Assembly: GCA_019694555.1 (NCBI GenBank)
Contig: JAIBBS010000071.1
Coordinates: 1-37,803 of the forward strand
Direction of reading: 5' to 3'
Source: Nannocystaceae bacterium
Lineage (GTDB): Bacteria > Myxococcota_A > Polyangia > Nannocystales > Nannocystaceae
Length of the DNA: 37,803 nt
The notes under the pieces were generated by a model, which saw only the letters and a program-made list of their open reading frames with translations, ran no database searches and was not told the DNA's origin. Position numbers and translations under genes: made by a program. Positions 17,629-25,671 of this stretch are shown here, one piece after another (the first letter of the stretch is position 1; the number at the start of each line of letters is the position of its first letter).

Positions 17629-18879
17629 ATGCCGCATCCGATCCGCCACCGCTTCGTGCTCGGCGCGCTCGCGCTGGTGATCACCGGTGCCGCGACCACG
17701 GCGATCGCCGCGCCCCGTCGCGCGCGGGCGCTGGGCGCCGAGCTGGTCGAGACGCTGCAGCGCGAGCTGGGCCTGACGCGATCCTCGGCCGAGATCCATC
17801 GCGGGCTCGAAGCGCTCGATCGCGAGCAGAGCAGCCTGCAGTACACCGCGGCGCTGCTCGATCACGCCAGCGGCGAGAGCATGCGGCGGCTGTCGGCCTA
17901 CGCCGAGGGTACCGACGCGCGCGAGGCCCGGCTGCGTGCGCGTGCGCGAGCGCTGTACAAGCTCGCGCGCGGCGGCGCGGCGCGGCTGGCCTTCGGCGAG
18001 CGCTTCGGCGACGAGGGCGAGGGCGCGACCGCCCAGCGGCTCGCGCAGGCCCGCAGCCTGCGCGAGCTGGTGCGCCACGATCTCCACGAGTTGTCCTCGC
18101 ATCGCCGCGCACGCGCGCGCGCGCGCGCCGAGTTGTTGTCGGCCTCGCGCGAGCTGGCCGCGTTGGCGACCGTGGGCGGCATCTACACCATGCAAGGCGA
18201 GGTGCTGCACCACGCCGGCGCCGCGATCGATCCGCAGGTCGATGGTGCAGTCCGCTCCCGCAAGCTCGCGCTGCGCCGCTCGAACAAGACCTCGCGAGCC
18301 GCCAACCGCGAGCTCATCCGCCTGGTGAAGTCGAACTGGACCGAGCTCGAGCAGCTGCGCGGCCTCGACGGCGCACGCTCGCTGCGGCGCCCCGTGGTGG
18401 GCAACGTGGTCGGCCGCTTCGGTACCCACCTCGATCGCGTGCTCGCGGTGCCGGTGGTGCGCAACGGCGTGGAGCTGACCGCGGCGCGCGAAGAGACCGT
18501 GTACGCGATGGCCACCGGCCGCGTCGTGATGGTCACCGAGCTGCCGGAGTACGGCGAGGCCGTGGTGATCGAGCACGGTGGCGGGCAGTACAGCCTCACC
18601 GCGCGACTGTGGAAGATCGCGGTCGCGCCCGGTGACGCGGTCGAGCCCGGCACCGCGCTGGGCCACGCCGCGCCCAAGGCCATCGACGATGGCCTGGGCC
18701 AGACCGTCTACGTCGAGCTGCGCCACGGCGAGCGGCCGGTCGATCCCGAGCCGTATCTGCGCCGCGCGGTCGCGACGCGCAAGCCCAAGAGCGCGCGCCG
18801 TGGACGTGCGGCGGTCGAGCCGACGCCGGAGCTCGACGACGCGCCCGACGACGAAGACGTCGCGCTGCTGCTCGAGTGA
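17629..18879 (+). CDS. EnvC-like murein hydrolase activator with degenerate LytM domain
   Basis: A 416-aa periplasmic protein. The signal peptide covers residues 1-28 (HRFVLGALALVITGAATTAIA). Residues 30-250 are Arg/Glu/Leu-rich and predicted coiled coil. From about residue 265 a LytM/M23 fold begins (VVGRFGTHLDRVLAVPVVRNG). The zinc ligands of active M23 enzymes are missing: NGVEL stands where H-x-G-x-D is expected, LTARL where L-y-A-H-L, and VYVELRHG where H-l-H-F. This is the state of EnvC, which does not cut peptidoglycan but activates amidases under FtsEX control, so the same role is inferred from domain layout and position. An acidic tail ends the protein. It starts 5 bp after ftsX. Confidence 0.88.
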   Translation: MPHPIRHRFVLGALALVITGAATTAIAAPRRARALGAELVETLQRELGLTRSSAEIHRGLEALDREQSSLQYTAALLDHASGESMRRLSAYAEGTDAREARLRARARALYKLARGGAARLAFGERFGDEGEGATAQRLAQARSLRELVRHDLHELSSHRRARARARAELLSASRELAALATVGGIYTMQGEVLHHAGAAIDPQVDGAVRSRKLALRRSNKTSRAANRELIRLVKSNWTELEQLRGLDGARSLRRPVVGNVVGRFGTHLDRVLAVPVVRNGVELTAAREETVYAMATGRVVMVTELPEYGEAVVIEHGGGQYSLTARLWKIAVAPGDAVEPGTALGHAAPKAIDDGLGQTVYVELRHGERPVDPEPYLRRAVATRKPKSARRGRAAVEPTPELDDAPDDEDVALLLE

Positions 18880-18900
18880 GCGTCGGCGCCGGCGCGCGCC

Positions 18901-19887
18901 TCAGAGGTTGAACCAGTTGTCCTCGGCGGTGTGGATCCGCGTTTCCTCGGCGCCGTGGCAGCTGCCCAGGCAGGTCTTCGCCACCGGATCCCACATCAGC
19001 ACCGCCGCGTCGCCGGCGAGCTTGACCTGCGGCGAGCCGTCGACGTGCAGCGTCGCGGTGACGATCGAGCCGCCCGCGTCGGTGTCCGCGTGGCAGTCCT
19101 GACACGACAGCCCCTGGTCGGCGATGTGCTCGCCATGTCGACCCGACAGCGCGTTGGTGTTCGAGTTCTCGGTGCCGGGATAGGCATGGCAGCCGCCGCA
19201 GCTGGGCGTGGCCATGTCGTGCGAAGCGGTGCCGTCGTCCTGGCGGCCGTTGCCGTGGCAGTACAGCGACGAGCAGTTGCCGCTGCCGTCCCACACGCCG
19301 GCGTCGCTGAGGCTCATCGCGAACGAGACCTCCGCCACCGCAGCGGTGCCATCGAAGATGTGCCCGCTGCTGAGCACGTCCATCGGCTTGGTGTGGCACT
19401 GCGTGCAGTCGTAGGCGGGGTGGTTGGATTCCGCGACGTGCTTGGGGTGCGCGATGAACGAGAGCATCGACAGCTCGGTCGTGCCGGTGATGTCGCGCGG
19501 CGGCGCGCCGGTCTGATCGAGCTCGCCGCCGTGGCAGAACACGCAGTCGGTGCGCCAGCCGGCGGTATGACAGGCATCGCAGCTGACCTCGGAGGTGCCG
19601 CCGGCGAGGTCGTCGCCATGACACTCGCGGCAGTCTTCGGCCTGCAGCTTCATGTCGGGGCCGTGCATGCCGGCCTCGTGGTAGCCCAGCGGATGGTAGC
19701 GCTCGAGGCCGTTGGTCGTGGTCGAGTCCGCCCCGGTCGCGCTCGCTTCCGCGGTGGTGGTCATGCCCTCGCTGCCGCCGCTGCTGCCCGCCGACGAGGC
19801 CTCACCCGCGTTCGAGTCGGAGCCACATGCGGTGGAGATCAACGCTGCAAGCGCGAGACAGCCGGGCGCAAGTCGTGCACGAACCAT
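18901..19887 (-). CDS. Octaheme c-type cytochrome lipoprotein
   Basis: A 328-aa exported lipoprotein with signal ALAALISTAC (lipid Cys 21), a Ser/Gly/Thr linker of about 40 aa, then eight heme-binding motifs: CRECH (86), CDACH (103), CVFCH (115), CTQCH (161), the wider CSSLYCH (205), CGGCH, CQDCH and the unusual CLGSCH near the end. The pairing of a C-x4-CH motif with a following C-x2-CH, after GNCSSLYCHGNG, is typical of the GSu-type multiheme family known from Geobacter. These proteins carry electrons in the periplasm or on the cell surface. ATG 19887 has a strong AGGAGG seven bases upstream. It is the last gene of the sigma-factor block, 35 bp after the upstream gene, and converges on the envC-like gene. 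Confidence 0.9.
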   Translation of the reverse strand: MVRARLAPGCLALAALISTACGSDSNAGEASSAGSSGGSEGMTTTAEASATGADSTTTNGLERYHPLGYHEAGMHGPDMKLQAEDCRECHGDDLAGGTSEVSCDACHTAGWRTDCVFCHGGELDQTGAPPRDITGTTELSMLSFIAHPKHVAESNHPAYDCTQCHTKPMDVLSSGHIFDGTAAVAEVSFAMSLSDAGVWDGSGNCSSLYCHGNGRQDDGTASHDMATPSCGGCHAYPGTENSNTNALSGRHGEHIADQGLSCQDCHADTDAGGSIVTATLHVDGSPQVKLAGDAAVLMWDPVAKTCLGSCHGAEETRIHTAEDNWFNL

Positions 19888-19922
19888 GGGCAAGCCTCCT
19901 GCCGGGACGTCGTAGGTCCGCG

Positions 19923-21113
19923 TCAGCGAGGTCGCGTTACAGCCTTCGATCGCGATCGTCGGACCAGCGCGCGCGACCACGCGAGCTCGAGGCCCATCGT
20001 CCACTCGAAGCCACCCACGCGGAATGCGTCGGTGGCCAGGCCGCTGGGACCGCGCACCTGCACGTTGCCGATGCCACCGCGCAGCATGCCCGCGCCGCCC
20101 AGCGAGGTGAACCCGCTCACGCGCAGTGCGTCGCGACCGCGCACGAATCGACGACCGACCGCCACGCGTGCGGCCGCGCCGATCACGTCCTGCGACGCCG
20201 CCTCTGCGCCGATGCGCGTGTCGAGGCTCGCGCTGTGCACACCGCGGGTGATCCACCACTTCTCGAGCGAGAGCTGGCCTTCGAGCGCGACATCGAGCGC
20301 ATCGAAGCGCCAGGTGTAGCCCGCGCGCGCGACCGCACCGGCACGCACGAGCGCATAGTCGAAGCGCGTGCGCGACGCGGTGCGCACCTGCACGGCGAAG
20401 CTCGGCCCGCGACGCAGCCGCGCGAACACGGTGAGCGCGGCCACGCCTGCGGCGAGCCCGTCGTTGCGCTTGGGCGGACCCAGGCCCAGCATCGGTCCAC
20501 CTTCGATCGCCAGGCCCAGCTCGTGCCGCGGTGGTGGTGGTGGTGGCCGCACGATCGGCGGTGGCGTCGTGCTCGGCGGTGGCGTCGGCGAGGTCGGCGG
20601 TGGCGTGACCGTCGGCTTCGCGGTCGCCGTCGCAGGCTGCGGGTTGGCCAGCGTCCAGCCGTGCAACAGCGCGATCGTGGTGGTCGCGGCCACGCGCTCG
20701 ACGTCGCCGGGCTCGGCGTCGAAGCTGCGGTGATACGCGTCGCCGTTGGACAGCACGACCGCGAGCGACCAGCGGTTCGCGATCTCGCCATCGGGGTGCA
20801 AGATCGCGTGCGCGAAGGGGATCGGCGCGTCGACGCGGTCGCCGTCACCGGCGATCTCCACCGTCAGCCCGGGCGCGCGCAGCTTCAGCCGCGCGACGAG
20901 ATCCTTCGTGTCGACGCCGCTGCAGCGCAGCACCAGCGTCGGCACCGCGAGCGCGACCGGCTGATCGAACTCGGGCACCGTGGGCGAGGGCGCAGGCTCG
21001 GCCGCGTGGACGCGCGGGGCCACCAGCGCGGCGAGCAGCGCGAACGCGGCGACGCTGCGCGTGGCCTCAGCCGGGTACGCAGACCTGTTCGACGCACATC
21101 TGCTGGGCCGCAC
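19923..21113 (-). CDS. Exported protein with Pro-rich linker and barrel-like C-terminal half
   Basis: Around 396 aa. A signal peptide is clear (AAFALLAALVAPRVHA-AEP), but no ATG precedes it; GTG 21113 (overlapping the upstream gene by 47 bp) or GTG 21125 are the available starts. An N-terminal domain of about 130 aa (starting VPTLVLRCSGVD, ending TIALLHGW) is followed by a Thr/Pro-rich linker (about residues 185-225, including PPPPPP). The last 190 aa alternate polar and hydrophobic residues (LGLAIEGGPMLGLG, FAVQVRTASRTRFDYALV, VGGFEWTMGLELAW), as in outer-membrane beta strands; this fold is inference. No family is recognised. It lies in the sigma-factor block between the Stig-type lipoprotein and the cytochrome. 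Confidence 0.68.
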   Translation of the reverse strand: MRPSRCASNRSAYPAEATRSVAAFALLAALVAPRVHAAEPAPSPTVPEFDQPVALAVPTLVLRCSGVDTKDLVARLKLRAPGLTVEIAGDGDRVDAPIPFAHAILHPDGEIANRWSLAVVLSNGDAYHRSFDAEPGDVERVAATTTIALLHGWTLANPQPATATAKPTVTPPPTSPTPPPSTTPPPIVRPPPPPPRHELGLAIEGGPMLGLGPPKRNDGLAAGVAALTVFARLRRGPSFAVQVRTASRTRFDYALVRAGAVARAGYTWRFDALDVALEGQLSLEKWWITRGVHSASLDTRIGAEAASQDVIGAAARVAVGRRFVRGRDALRVSGFTSLGGAGMLRGGIGNVQVRGPSGLATDAFRVGGFEWTMGLELAWSRALVRRSRSKAVTRPR

Positions 21114-21423
21114 AGGCGTGGTCACACTGCCCGCAGTGTTGCAGATCCGAGTCGAGGTCGACACAGTCATCGCCACAGCGGTGCAACCCGGTCGCGCAAA
21201 CACAGCGGCGATCGTGACAGATCTCGTCCTCGCCGCAGGCGGTCTCGCAGTCGCCGCAGTGGTCGTGGCTCTCGTCGAGCTCCACGCACTCGCCGTCGCA
21301 GTCGACCAACTCGCCGGTGCAGATCAGCGTCGGCGCGCCGTCGGCGATCACGTCGGTCACGCAGCCGGCGACGCCACCGAGCAGCGCCGCGATGGCCACG
21401 CGCAGCGCCGCGCCGCCGCGCAT
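21067..21423 (-). CDS. Stig-type Cys-rich lipoprotein
   Basis: A 118-aa lipoprotein. The signal VAIAALLGGVAGC ends in a good lipobox (VAG-C). The mature part has two units of the pattern C-x-C-x(n)-HCG-C-x3-C-x5-C-x4-C, such as HCGDCETACGEDEIC and HCGQCDHACAAQQMC. This pattern is common in myxobacterial surface proteins and resembles Stig1 or EGF-like modules held by disulfides; it may bind a protein or sugar partner. Its ATG at 21423 overlaps the upstream stop (TGATG), indicating translational coupling. Confidence 0.8.
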   Translation of the reverse strand: MRGGAALRVAIAALLGGVAGCVTDVIADGAPTLICTGELVDCDGECVELDESHDHCGDCETACGEDEICHDRRCVCATGLHRCGDDCVDLDSDLQHCGQCDHACAAQQMCVEQVCVPG

Positions 21424-22382
21424 CACGGCGCCCCCGCGCCACCGGCGGCCTCGCGCGCCTCGCTGCGATGCACGCCCTGCGGGAACGCGCCCAGGTACGC
21501 ACGCCAGCAGGCGGGGCGGTCCGCGGCGGCGTTGGTGCGGCACAGCCCCGCGCTGGCGTCGTCGGCGTAGCGCCCGCGCGGGAAGCGATCGACGTAGCGC
21601 GACCACGCCGCGCGCAGGCGCGTGCGGTCGCGCCCGCGCATGGCGATGGTGATGAGGTCGCCCAGCGCGAGCTCGGCGATCTTCGACTTGCCGCCGCGCG
21701 CGACGATGCGCTCGAAGCGATCGCGCGCACCGTCGAGATCGCCCGCGGCCCACAGTGTCTGCGCCTCGCGTTCGAGCGCCTCGAGCGAGGGCTCGCCGAG
21801 CTGCGGCGCCGGCTTGGCGCGCGCGGCCCGTTGCCCCGACGGCGGCGCCACCGGTGCAGGCGCAGGCGCGACGGACTCGGGCAGCGTCGCGGGCAAGGTC
21901 GCGGGCGCCGTCGGCGGTGTCGCGAGCTCCCGCGCGTCCGGCTCGGTCGCGAGATCCTCGGCGGCCTCGTGACCGCGCGGCGGCGTCTCGGACTGCACGA
22001 AGCGACGCGACCACGACAGCCCCAGCGCCAGCAGCACCGCCGCGGCGGCCAGCAGCAGCGGCAACACCCACCGCGGCCGCGTGCGTGCGATCGCCGGTGG
22101 AGCCCGCGGCGCGTCGAGCTGCGACTGCAGCGCGCCGGCGACCTCGCCCAAGAACTGCCCCAGCGGGCCGCCCGCGGGCACGGCCGCGACCGAAGGTGGC
22201 GTCGGCGGCAGCGCGTGCGCGGCGTCGAGCCACGCGCGTGGCACCACCTCGGGTGCCAGCGAGCGTGCGCGCGCGACCACGTCGAGCACGTCGCCGCTGA
22301 CGTGAAGGTTGCGACGCCGCGCATCGAGCCCGGTCTGCACCGAGTCGACGAAGTCGGCCAGCGAGACGCGCGGCGGCTTCAT
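21423..22382 (-). CDS. Single-pass membrane protein next to ECF sigma factor
   Basis: A 319-aa protein. The N-terminal cytoplasmic part of about 100 aa is helical (ADFVDSVQTGLDARRRNL), then one transmembrane helix at about 105-124 (WVLPLLLAAAAVLLALGL), a Pro/Ala-rich spacer, and a C-terminal helical domain with a tetratricopeptide-like rhythm (LEREAQTLWAAGDLDGARDRFERI, WSRYVDRFPRGRYADDA, WRAYLGAFPQG). It overlaps the sigma-factor stop by 4 bp (ATGA). Position and topology suit an anti-sigma or sigma-regulating membrane sensor, but no zinc anti-sigma motif (H-x3-C-x2-C) is visible, so this role is inference only. Confidence 0.8.
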   Translation of the reverse strand: MKPPRVSLADFVDSVQTGLDARRRNLHVSGDVLDVVARARSLAPEVVPRAWLDAAHALPPTPPSVAAVPAGGPLGQFLGEVAGALQSQLDAPRAPPAIARTRPRWVLPLLLAAAAVLLALGLSWSRRFVQSETPPRGHEAAEDLATEPDARELATPPTAPATLPATLPESVAPAPAPVAPPSGQRAARAKPAPQLGEPSLEALEREAQTLWAAGDLDGARDRFERIVARGGKSKIAELALGDLITIAMRGRDRTRLRAAWSRYVDRFPRGRYADDASAGLCRTNAAADRPACWRAYLGAFPQGVHRSEAREAAGGAGAP

Positions 22383-23026
22383 GGCTCGTCCGCCTCCGGC
22401 TCGATCCAGCCCGCGGCCACCAGCGCCGCGTGGACCCGCGCGCGGGCACGATGCGCGCGCACGCGGAGGTTCTCTTCGCTGATGTCGAGCTGCGCCGCGG
22501 CCTCGGCCACCGGCACGCCCATCAGGTCGCGCAGCACGAAGGCCTCGCGCAGGTGCTGCGGCATCGGATCGAGGATCGCGTACAGCGCTTCGATGCGGGC
22601 CTGCTGCACCTGCTGCCGATCGAGCTCGTCCTGCGGCGCCGACACGGCCGCGATGCGAGCGGCGCGTTCACGGACCTTGACCTGGCGCGCGGCGGCCTCG
22701 CGATGCTTCCGCACCGTGTTGATCGCGATGCCGTGCACCCAAGTCGAGAAGCTCGAGCGATGCGCGAAGCGATCGAGCGCTGCGAGGGCGCGAGCGAAGG
22801 TCTCTTGCGCGAGGTCCTCGGCGAGGTTGGCGTCGCCGGTCAGGAAGCACACGTGCCGCAGCACCCCGGGCAAGTGCGTGCCGTAGAGCTGGCCCCACGC
22901 CGCCATGTCGCCGTGCAGCGAGCGTGCGACCAGGGCTGCATCGCCGCTCGAGTCGTCCGCGGCCTCGGGCCGCGGCGGCGGAGCTGCGCCGCGCTCGGGC
23001 AACAGCCGCAGGTTCGGCGAACTCAC
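22379..23026 (-). CDS. ECF-type RNA polymerase sigma factor
   Basis: A 215-aa sigma-70 family protein of the ECF class, with only regions 2 and 4. Region 2 covers about residues 30-110: DMAAWGQLYGTHLPGVL, DANLAEDLAQETFARALAAL (the D-A-E-D-L-x-Q-E-T-F core motif) and FSTWVHGIAINTVRKHRE. Region 4 (about 145-200) has ILDPMPQHLREAFVLRDL and the helix-turn-helix VAEAAAQLDISEENLRVRAH. GTG 23026 is used because the homologous core needs the residues upstream of the internal ATG (residue 41); GGGAG lies a little upstream. It heads a block of five minus-strand genes with overlapping or near-overlapping ends and probably drives it. Confidence 0.93.
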   Translation of the reverse strand: MSSPNLRLLPERGAAPPPRPEAADDSSGDAALVARSLHGDMAAWGQLYGTHLPGVLRHVCFLTGDANLAEDLAQETFARALAALDRFAHRSSFSTWVHGIAINTVRKHREAAARQVKVRERAARIAAVSAPQDELDRQQVQQARIEALYAILDPMPQHLREAFVLRDLMGVPVAEAAAQLDISEENLRVRAHRARARVHAALVAAGWIEPEADEP

Positions 23027-23043
23027 GCCCCCCCGGCTCCCGT

Positions 23044-23056
23044 CCGGACCGTCCGG
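23044..23056. promoter_or_regulatory. Palindrome ahead of the sigma-factor gene
   Basis: CCGGACCGTCCGG is a perfect 6-bp inverted repeat around one base, 17 bp upstream of the sigma-factor GTG. It may be an operator or leader hairpin, and no factor can be named. Confidence 0.3.
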
Positions 23057-23183
23057 TTTCGCACCATCGCCTGCACCCGACACCGTGCGTCCGACTCCCG
23101 CGCGCCACGTTACATCGGACGCGCGTGTGCCGGCACGCGCAAAGGCTTGCGTGGGTCGGTGTGGGTGGGCCACGCTTGACGCC

Positions 23184-24566
23184 GTGGCAGCCCGCGCGAA
23201 AACCCTCTTCTTCGGCGCGGCGTGCCTCGCCGCGGGCGTGGTCCTGGGCGCGCAGCTGCGGCCGGCCATCGCCGCGACCGCGACGCCGCCGCCGGCCCCG
23301 GCCGGCCACTCCCGCTACGCGAAGCTCGACATGTTCGCGCGCGCGCTGTCGATCATCGAGCAGCACTACGTGCGCCCGGTCGACGGCGAGCAGCTGGTCT
23401 ACGCCGCGATCCGTGGCCTGGTCAGCGAGCTCGACCCGCACTCGAATTTCCTGGTGCCCGCAGAGGCTCGGCTGCTGCGCGAGGACATCGAGGGGGTCTT
23501 CGGCGGCGTGGGCATGGTCGTGGTGCTGGGCCGCGACCCCGACGGCACGCGGTTCCTCGACGTGCGCGACGTCATCCCCGATGGTCCGGCCGACGACGCC
23601 GGCATCGTCACCGGCAATCGCGTGATCAAGGTCGACGGCCGCTCGATCGCGCAGTTTCCCGACCTGCAGCGGGCGATCACGACGATCCGCGGCGAGCCCG
23701 GAACCTCGATCAAGGTCACGGTCGAGGACCGCGCGCGCGGCATCGTCCGCAGCGTCACGCTGGTGCGCGAGGTCATCGACCCGCCGGCGGTCGAGGTGCG
23801 CGTGCTCGGCGAGGGCATCGCCTCGCTGCGATTGCGCGAGTTCTCGGACGCGGCTGCGCGCGAGGTCCACGACGCGATCGCGCGGCTGCGACGCGAGCTC
23901 GGCACCGGCGAGGGCAACAAGGCCAGCAAGGCCGGCCTGCGGGGGCTGGTGCTCGATCTGCGCGACAACGGCGGCGGCCTGCTCGACGAGGCCGTCGGCA
24001 TCGTCGATCTGTTCGTCGACGAGGGCGTGATCGTGCGGACCCGCGGCCGCCGCGGCACGCTGCTCGACGAGGCCCGCGCGCGGCGGCCGGGCACGGTGTC
24101 GGATCTGCCGCTGGTGGTGCTGGTGAACAAGGCCTCGGCCAGCGCCTCGGAGATCGTCGCCGGTGCGCTGCAGGATCACGGTCGCGCGCTCATCATCGGC
24201 GAGCGCACGTACGGCAAGGGCTCGGTGCAGGCGCCGTTCGAGCTCGACGACGGCAGTCTGCTCAAGCTCACCACCGCGCTCTACTACACGCCCGACGATC
24301 GGCTGATCCAGGCCAGCGGCATCACGCCCGACGTGCACGTCGGCGCGGGCGAGGGCGCCGAGCTGCCGCTGGGCGACTCGCGGCCCGAGATCCTGCCCGA
24401 GCGCGAGGCACCGCGACACCTGCGACCCGAGGACTTCGGCCGCGTGGTGCCGTCGTTGAGCGACGAGAGCCCGGCGGTGCGCGCCGCGGCCGACGACCTG
24501 CAGCTGCGCACCGCGGTGCAGCACCTCGTCGCGTGGGATCGCGTGCGTCCGCGCCGGCGGCGGTGA
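23184..24566 (+). CDS. S41 carboxy-terminal processing protease (CtpA/Prc type)
   Basis: A 460-aa exported serine protease. It has an N-terminal signal or anchor (KTLFFGAACLAAGVVLGAQL), the S41 N-terminal helices (YAKLDMFARALSIIEQHYV and DPHSNFLVPAE), a PDZ domain (GVGMVVVLGRD to GEPGTSIKVTVED, about residues 100-200), and the catalytic core with LVLDLRDNGGGLLDEAV, the Ser in NKASASASEIVAGALQDHG, and the Lys about 24 residues later in TYGKGSVQ. These Ser-Lys proteases trim or destroy periplasmic proteins, often peptidoglycan hydrolases. GTG 23184 directly precedes the signal and is the likely start; an upstream GTG in frame is possible. Divergent from the sigma block with 157 bp between, and 19 bp before the yibQ-like gene. 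Confidence 0.93.
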   Translation: MAARAKTLFFGAACLAAGVVLGAQLRPAIAATATPPPAPAGHSRYAKLDMFARALSIIEQHYVRPVDGEQLVYAAIRGLVSELDPHSNFLVPAEARLLREDIEGVFGGVGMVVVLGRDPDGTRFLDVRDVIPDGPADDAGIVTGNRVIKVDGRSIAQFPDLQRAITTIRGEPGTSIKVTVEDRARGIVRSVTLVREVIDPPAVEVRVLGEGIASLRLREFSDAAAREVHDAIARLRRELGTGEGNKASKAGLRGLVLDLRDNGGGLLDEAVGIVDLFVDEGVIVRTRGRRGTLLDEARARRPGTVSDLPLVVLVNKASASASEIVAGALQDHGRALIIGERTYGKGSVQAPFELDDGSLLKLTTALYYTPDDRLIQASGITPDVHVGAGEGAELPLGDSRPEILPEREAPRHLRPEDFGRVVPSLSDESPAVRAAADDLQLRTAVQHLVAWDRVRPRRRR

Positions 24567-24585
24567 TCCGCAGCGCAACCGCCCG

Positions 24586-25500
24586 ATGGCCACCGCTGCC
24601 AAACCCTGGGGCCTGCTCGCGTGGATCGGCGCAGCCGTGATCGCGTTCGCGCTGGCGCCGGCGCCCCCGGTCGCGCCGCCGATGGATGCCGAGGAGATCG
24701 CGGCGATCCAGCGCAGCCTCGATCGCCTGGTCGCCGACACCCGCGCGTGGCAGCGCGAGCGTGGCGACCGGCAGCTGCCGTGGTCGCAGGCGCGCGGCCA
24801 CCTCGCGATCGTCATCGACGACGTCGGCCGCGAGTTGCACCTGTTCGAGCAGCTGCTCGACCTGCGCTATCCCATCACGTTCTCGGTGCTGCCGGGCGCG
24901 GTCTATGCCCCCGGCGCGCAGCTGCGGCTGCGCGCCGATCGACGGCGCTACCGCGAGATCATGCTCCACCTGCCGATGGAGCCGATCGAGCCCGGTCGCA
25001 TGCGCGAGACCGACGACGCGCGTGAGACGTTCTTGCTCGCATCCGACCCGCCCGACGAGCTCGTCCGCAAGCTGGAGGCAGCGCTACTGCGCGTGCCCGC
25101 GGCCGTGGGCATCAACAACCACATGGGCTCGCGGCTCAGCGCCGAGCGTGCGGCGATGGATGCCATCATGCCGGTGCTGGCGCGGCGGGGGTTGTTCATG
25201 CTCGACTCCCGCACGACCGCGGCAACGGTCGCGGAGCAGGCCGCACGCGATGCCGGCGTCCCCGTGATCGCGCGGCAGGTCTTCCTCGACGACGATCCCG
25301 ACCCGGCGGCGATCGAAGCCGCGCTGCAGCGCGCCGCGACGCTGTCACACGAGCGCCCCGTGGTCGCCATCGGTCACCCGCTGGCCGCGACCGTCGACGT
25401 GCTGCGCCGACGGCTGCCCGAGCTCTACGAGACCGGGGTCTCGGTCTACCCGGCCTCGGTTCTGCTCGCGCACGCGGGATCCGCACAGGCGGGACCCTGA
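24586..25500 (+). CDS. Divergent polysaccharide deacetylase (YibQ-like)
   Basis: A 304-aa exported protein of the divergent polysaccharide deacetylase family (Pfam Polysacc_deac_2, E. coli YibQ). An N-terminal hydrophobic segment (LLAWIGAAVIAFALAP) is the signal or anchor. The core begins LAIVIDDVGRELHLF and continues with ITFSVLPG, EIMLHLPMEPI, VGINNHMGSRLS, FMLDSRTTA and VVAIGHP, which are the conserved blocks including the Asp and His expected for the metal site. The substrate is presumed to be an envelope glycan but is not proven in the family. In E. coli yibQ lies next to envC; here it follows the ctp-like gene on the same strand as ftsEX-envC, which supports a shared envelope role. Confidence 0.92.
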   Translation: MATAAKPWGLLAWIGAAVIAFALAPAPPVAPPMDAEEIAAIQRSLDRLVADTRAWQRERGDRQLPWSQARGHLAIVIDDVGRELHLFEQLLDLRYPITFSVLPGAVYAPGAQLRLRADRRRYREIMLHLPMEPIEPGRMRETDDARETFLLASDPPDELVRKLEAALLRVPAAVGINNHMGSRLSAERAAMDAIMPVLARRGLFMLDSRTTAATVAEQAARDAGVPVIARQVFLDDDPDPAAIEAALQRAATLSHERPVVAIGHPLAATVDVLRRRLPELYETGVSVYPASVLLAHAGSAQAGP

Positions 25501-25640
25501 GCCGCGGCAGGGGTGCGATGGCCCCGGCGGCCCTGGCGGCCCCGGCGGACGCCGCACCGCTGCGTTCGCACGGGGCGGTCGCGCCGCGGCCATGGGGCCG
25601 TGTGGCGCATGGCCTCGACCAACCGCCGGCGCCCGCCGGC

Positions 25641-25668
25641 TTGACACCGTTTGCGGGGGGTTCTTAAT
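25641..25668 (+). promoter_or_regulatory. Sigma-70-type promoter upstream of the FHA gene
   Basis: A perfect TTGACA (25641-25646) is followed after 16 bp by CTTAAT (25663-25668). The expected transcript start near 25675 falls between the two candidate ATGs (25672 and 25681), so the message would have almost no leader, or translation begins at 25681. Confidence 0.5.
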
Positions 25669-25671
25669 CTC

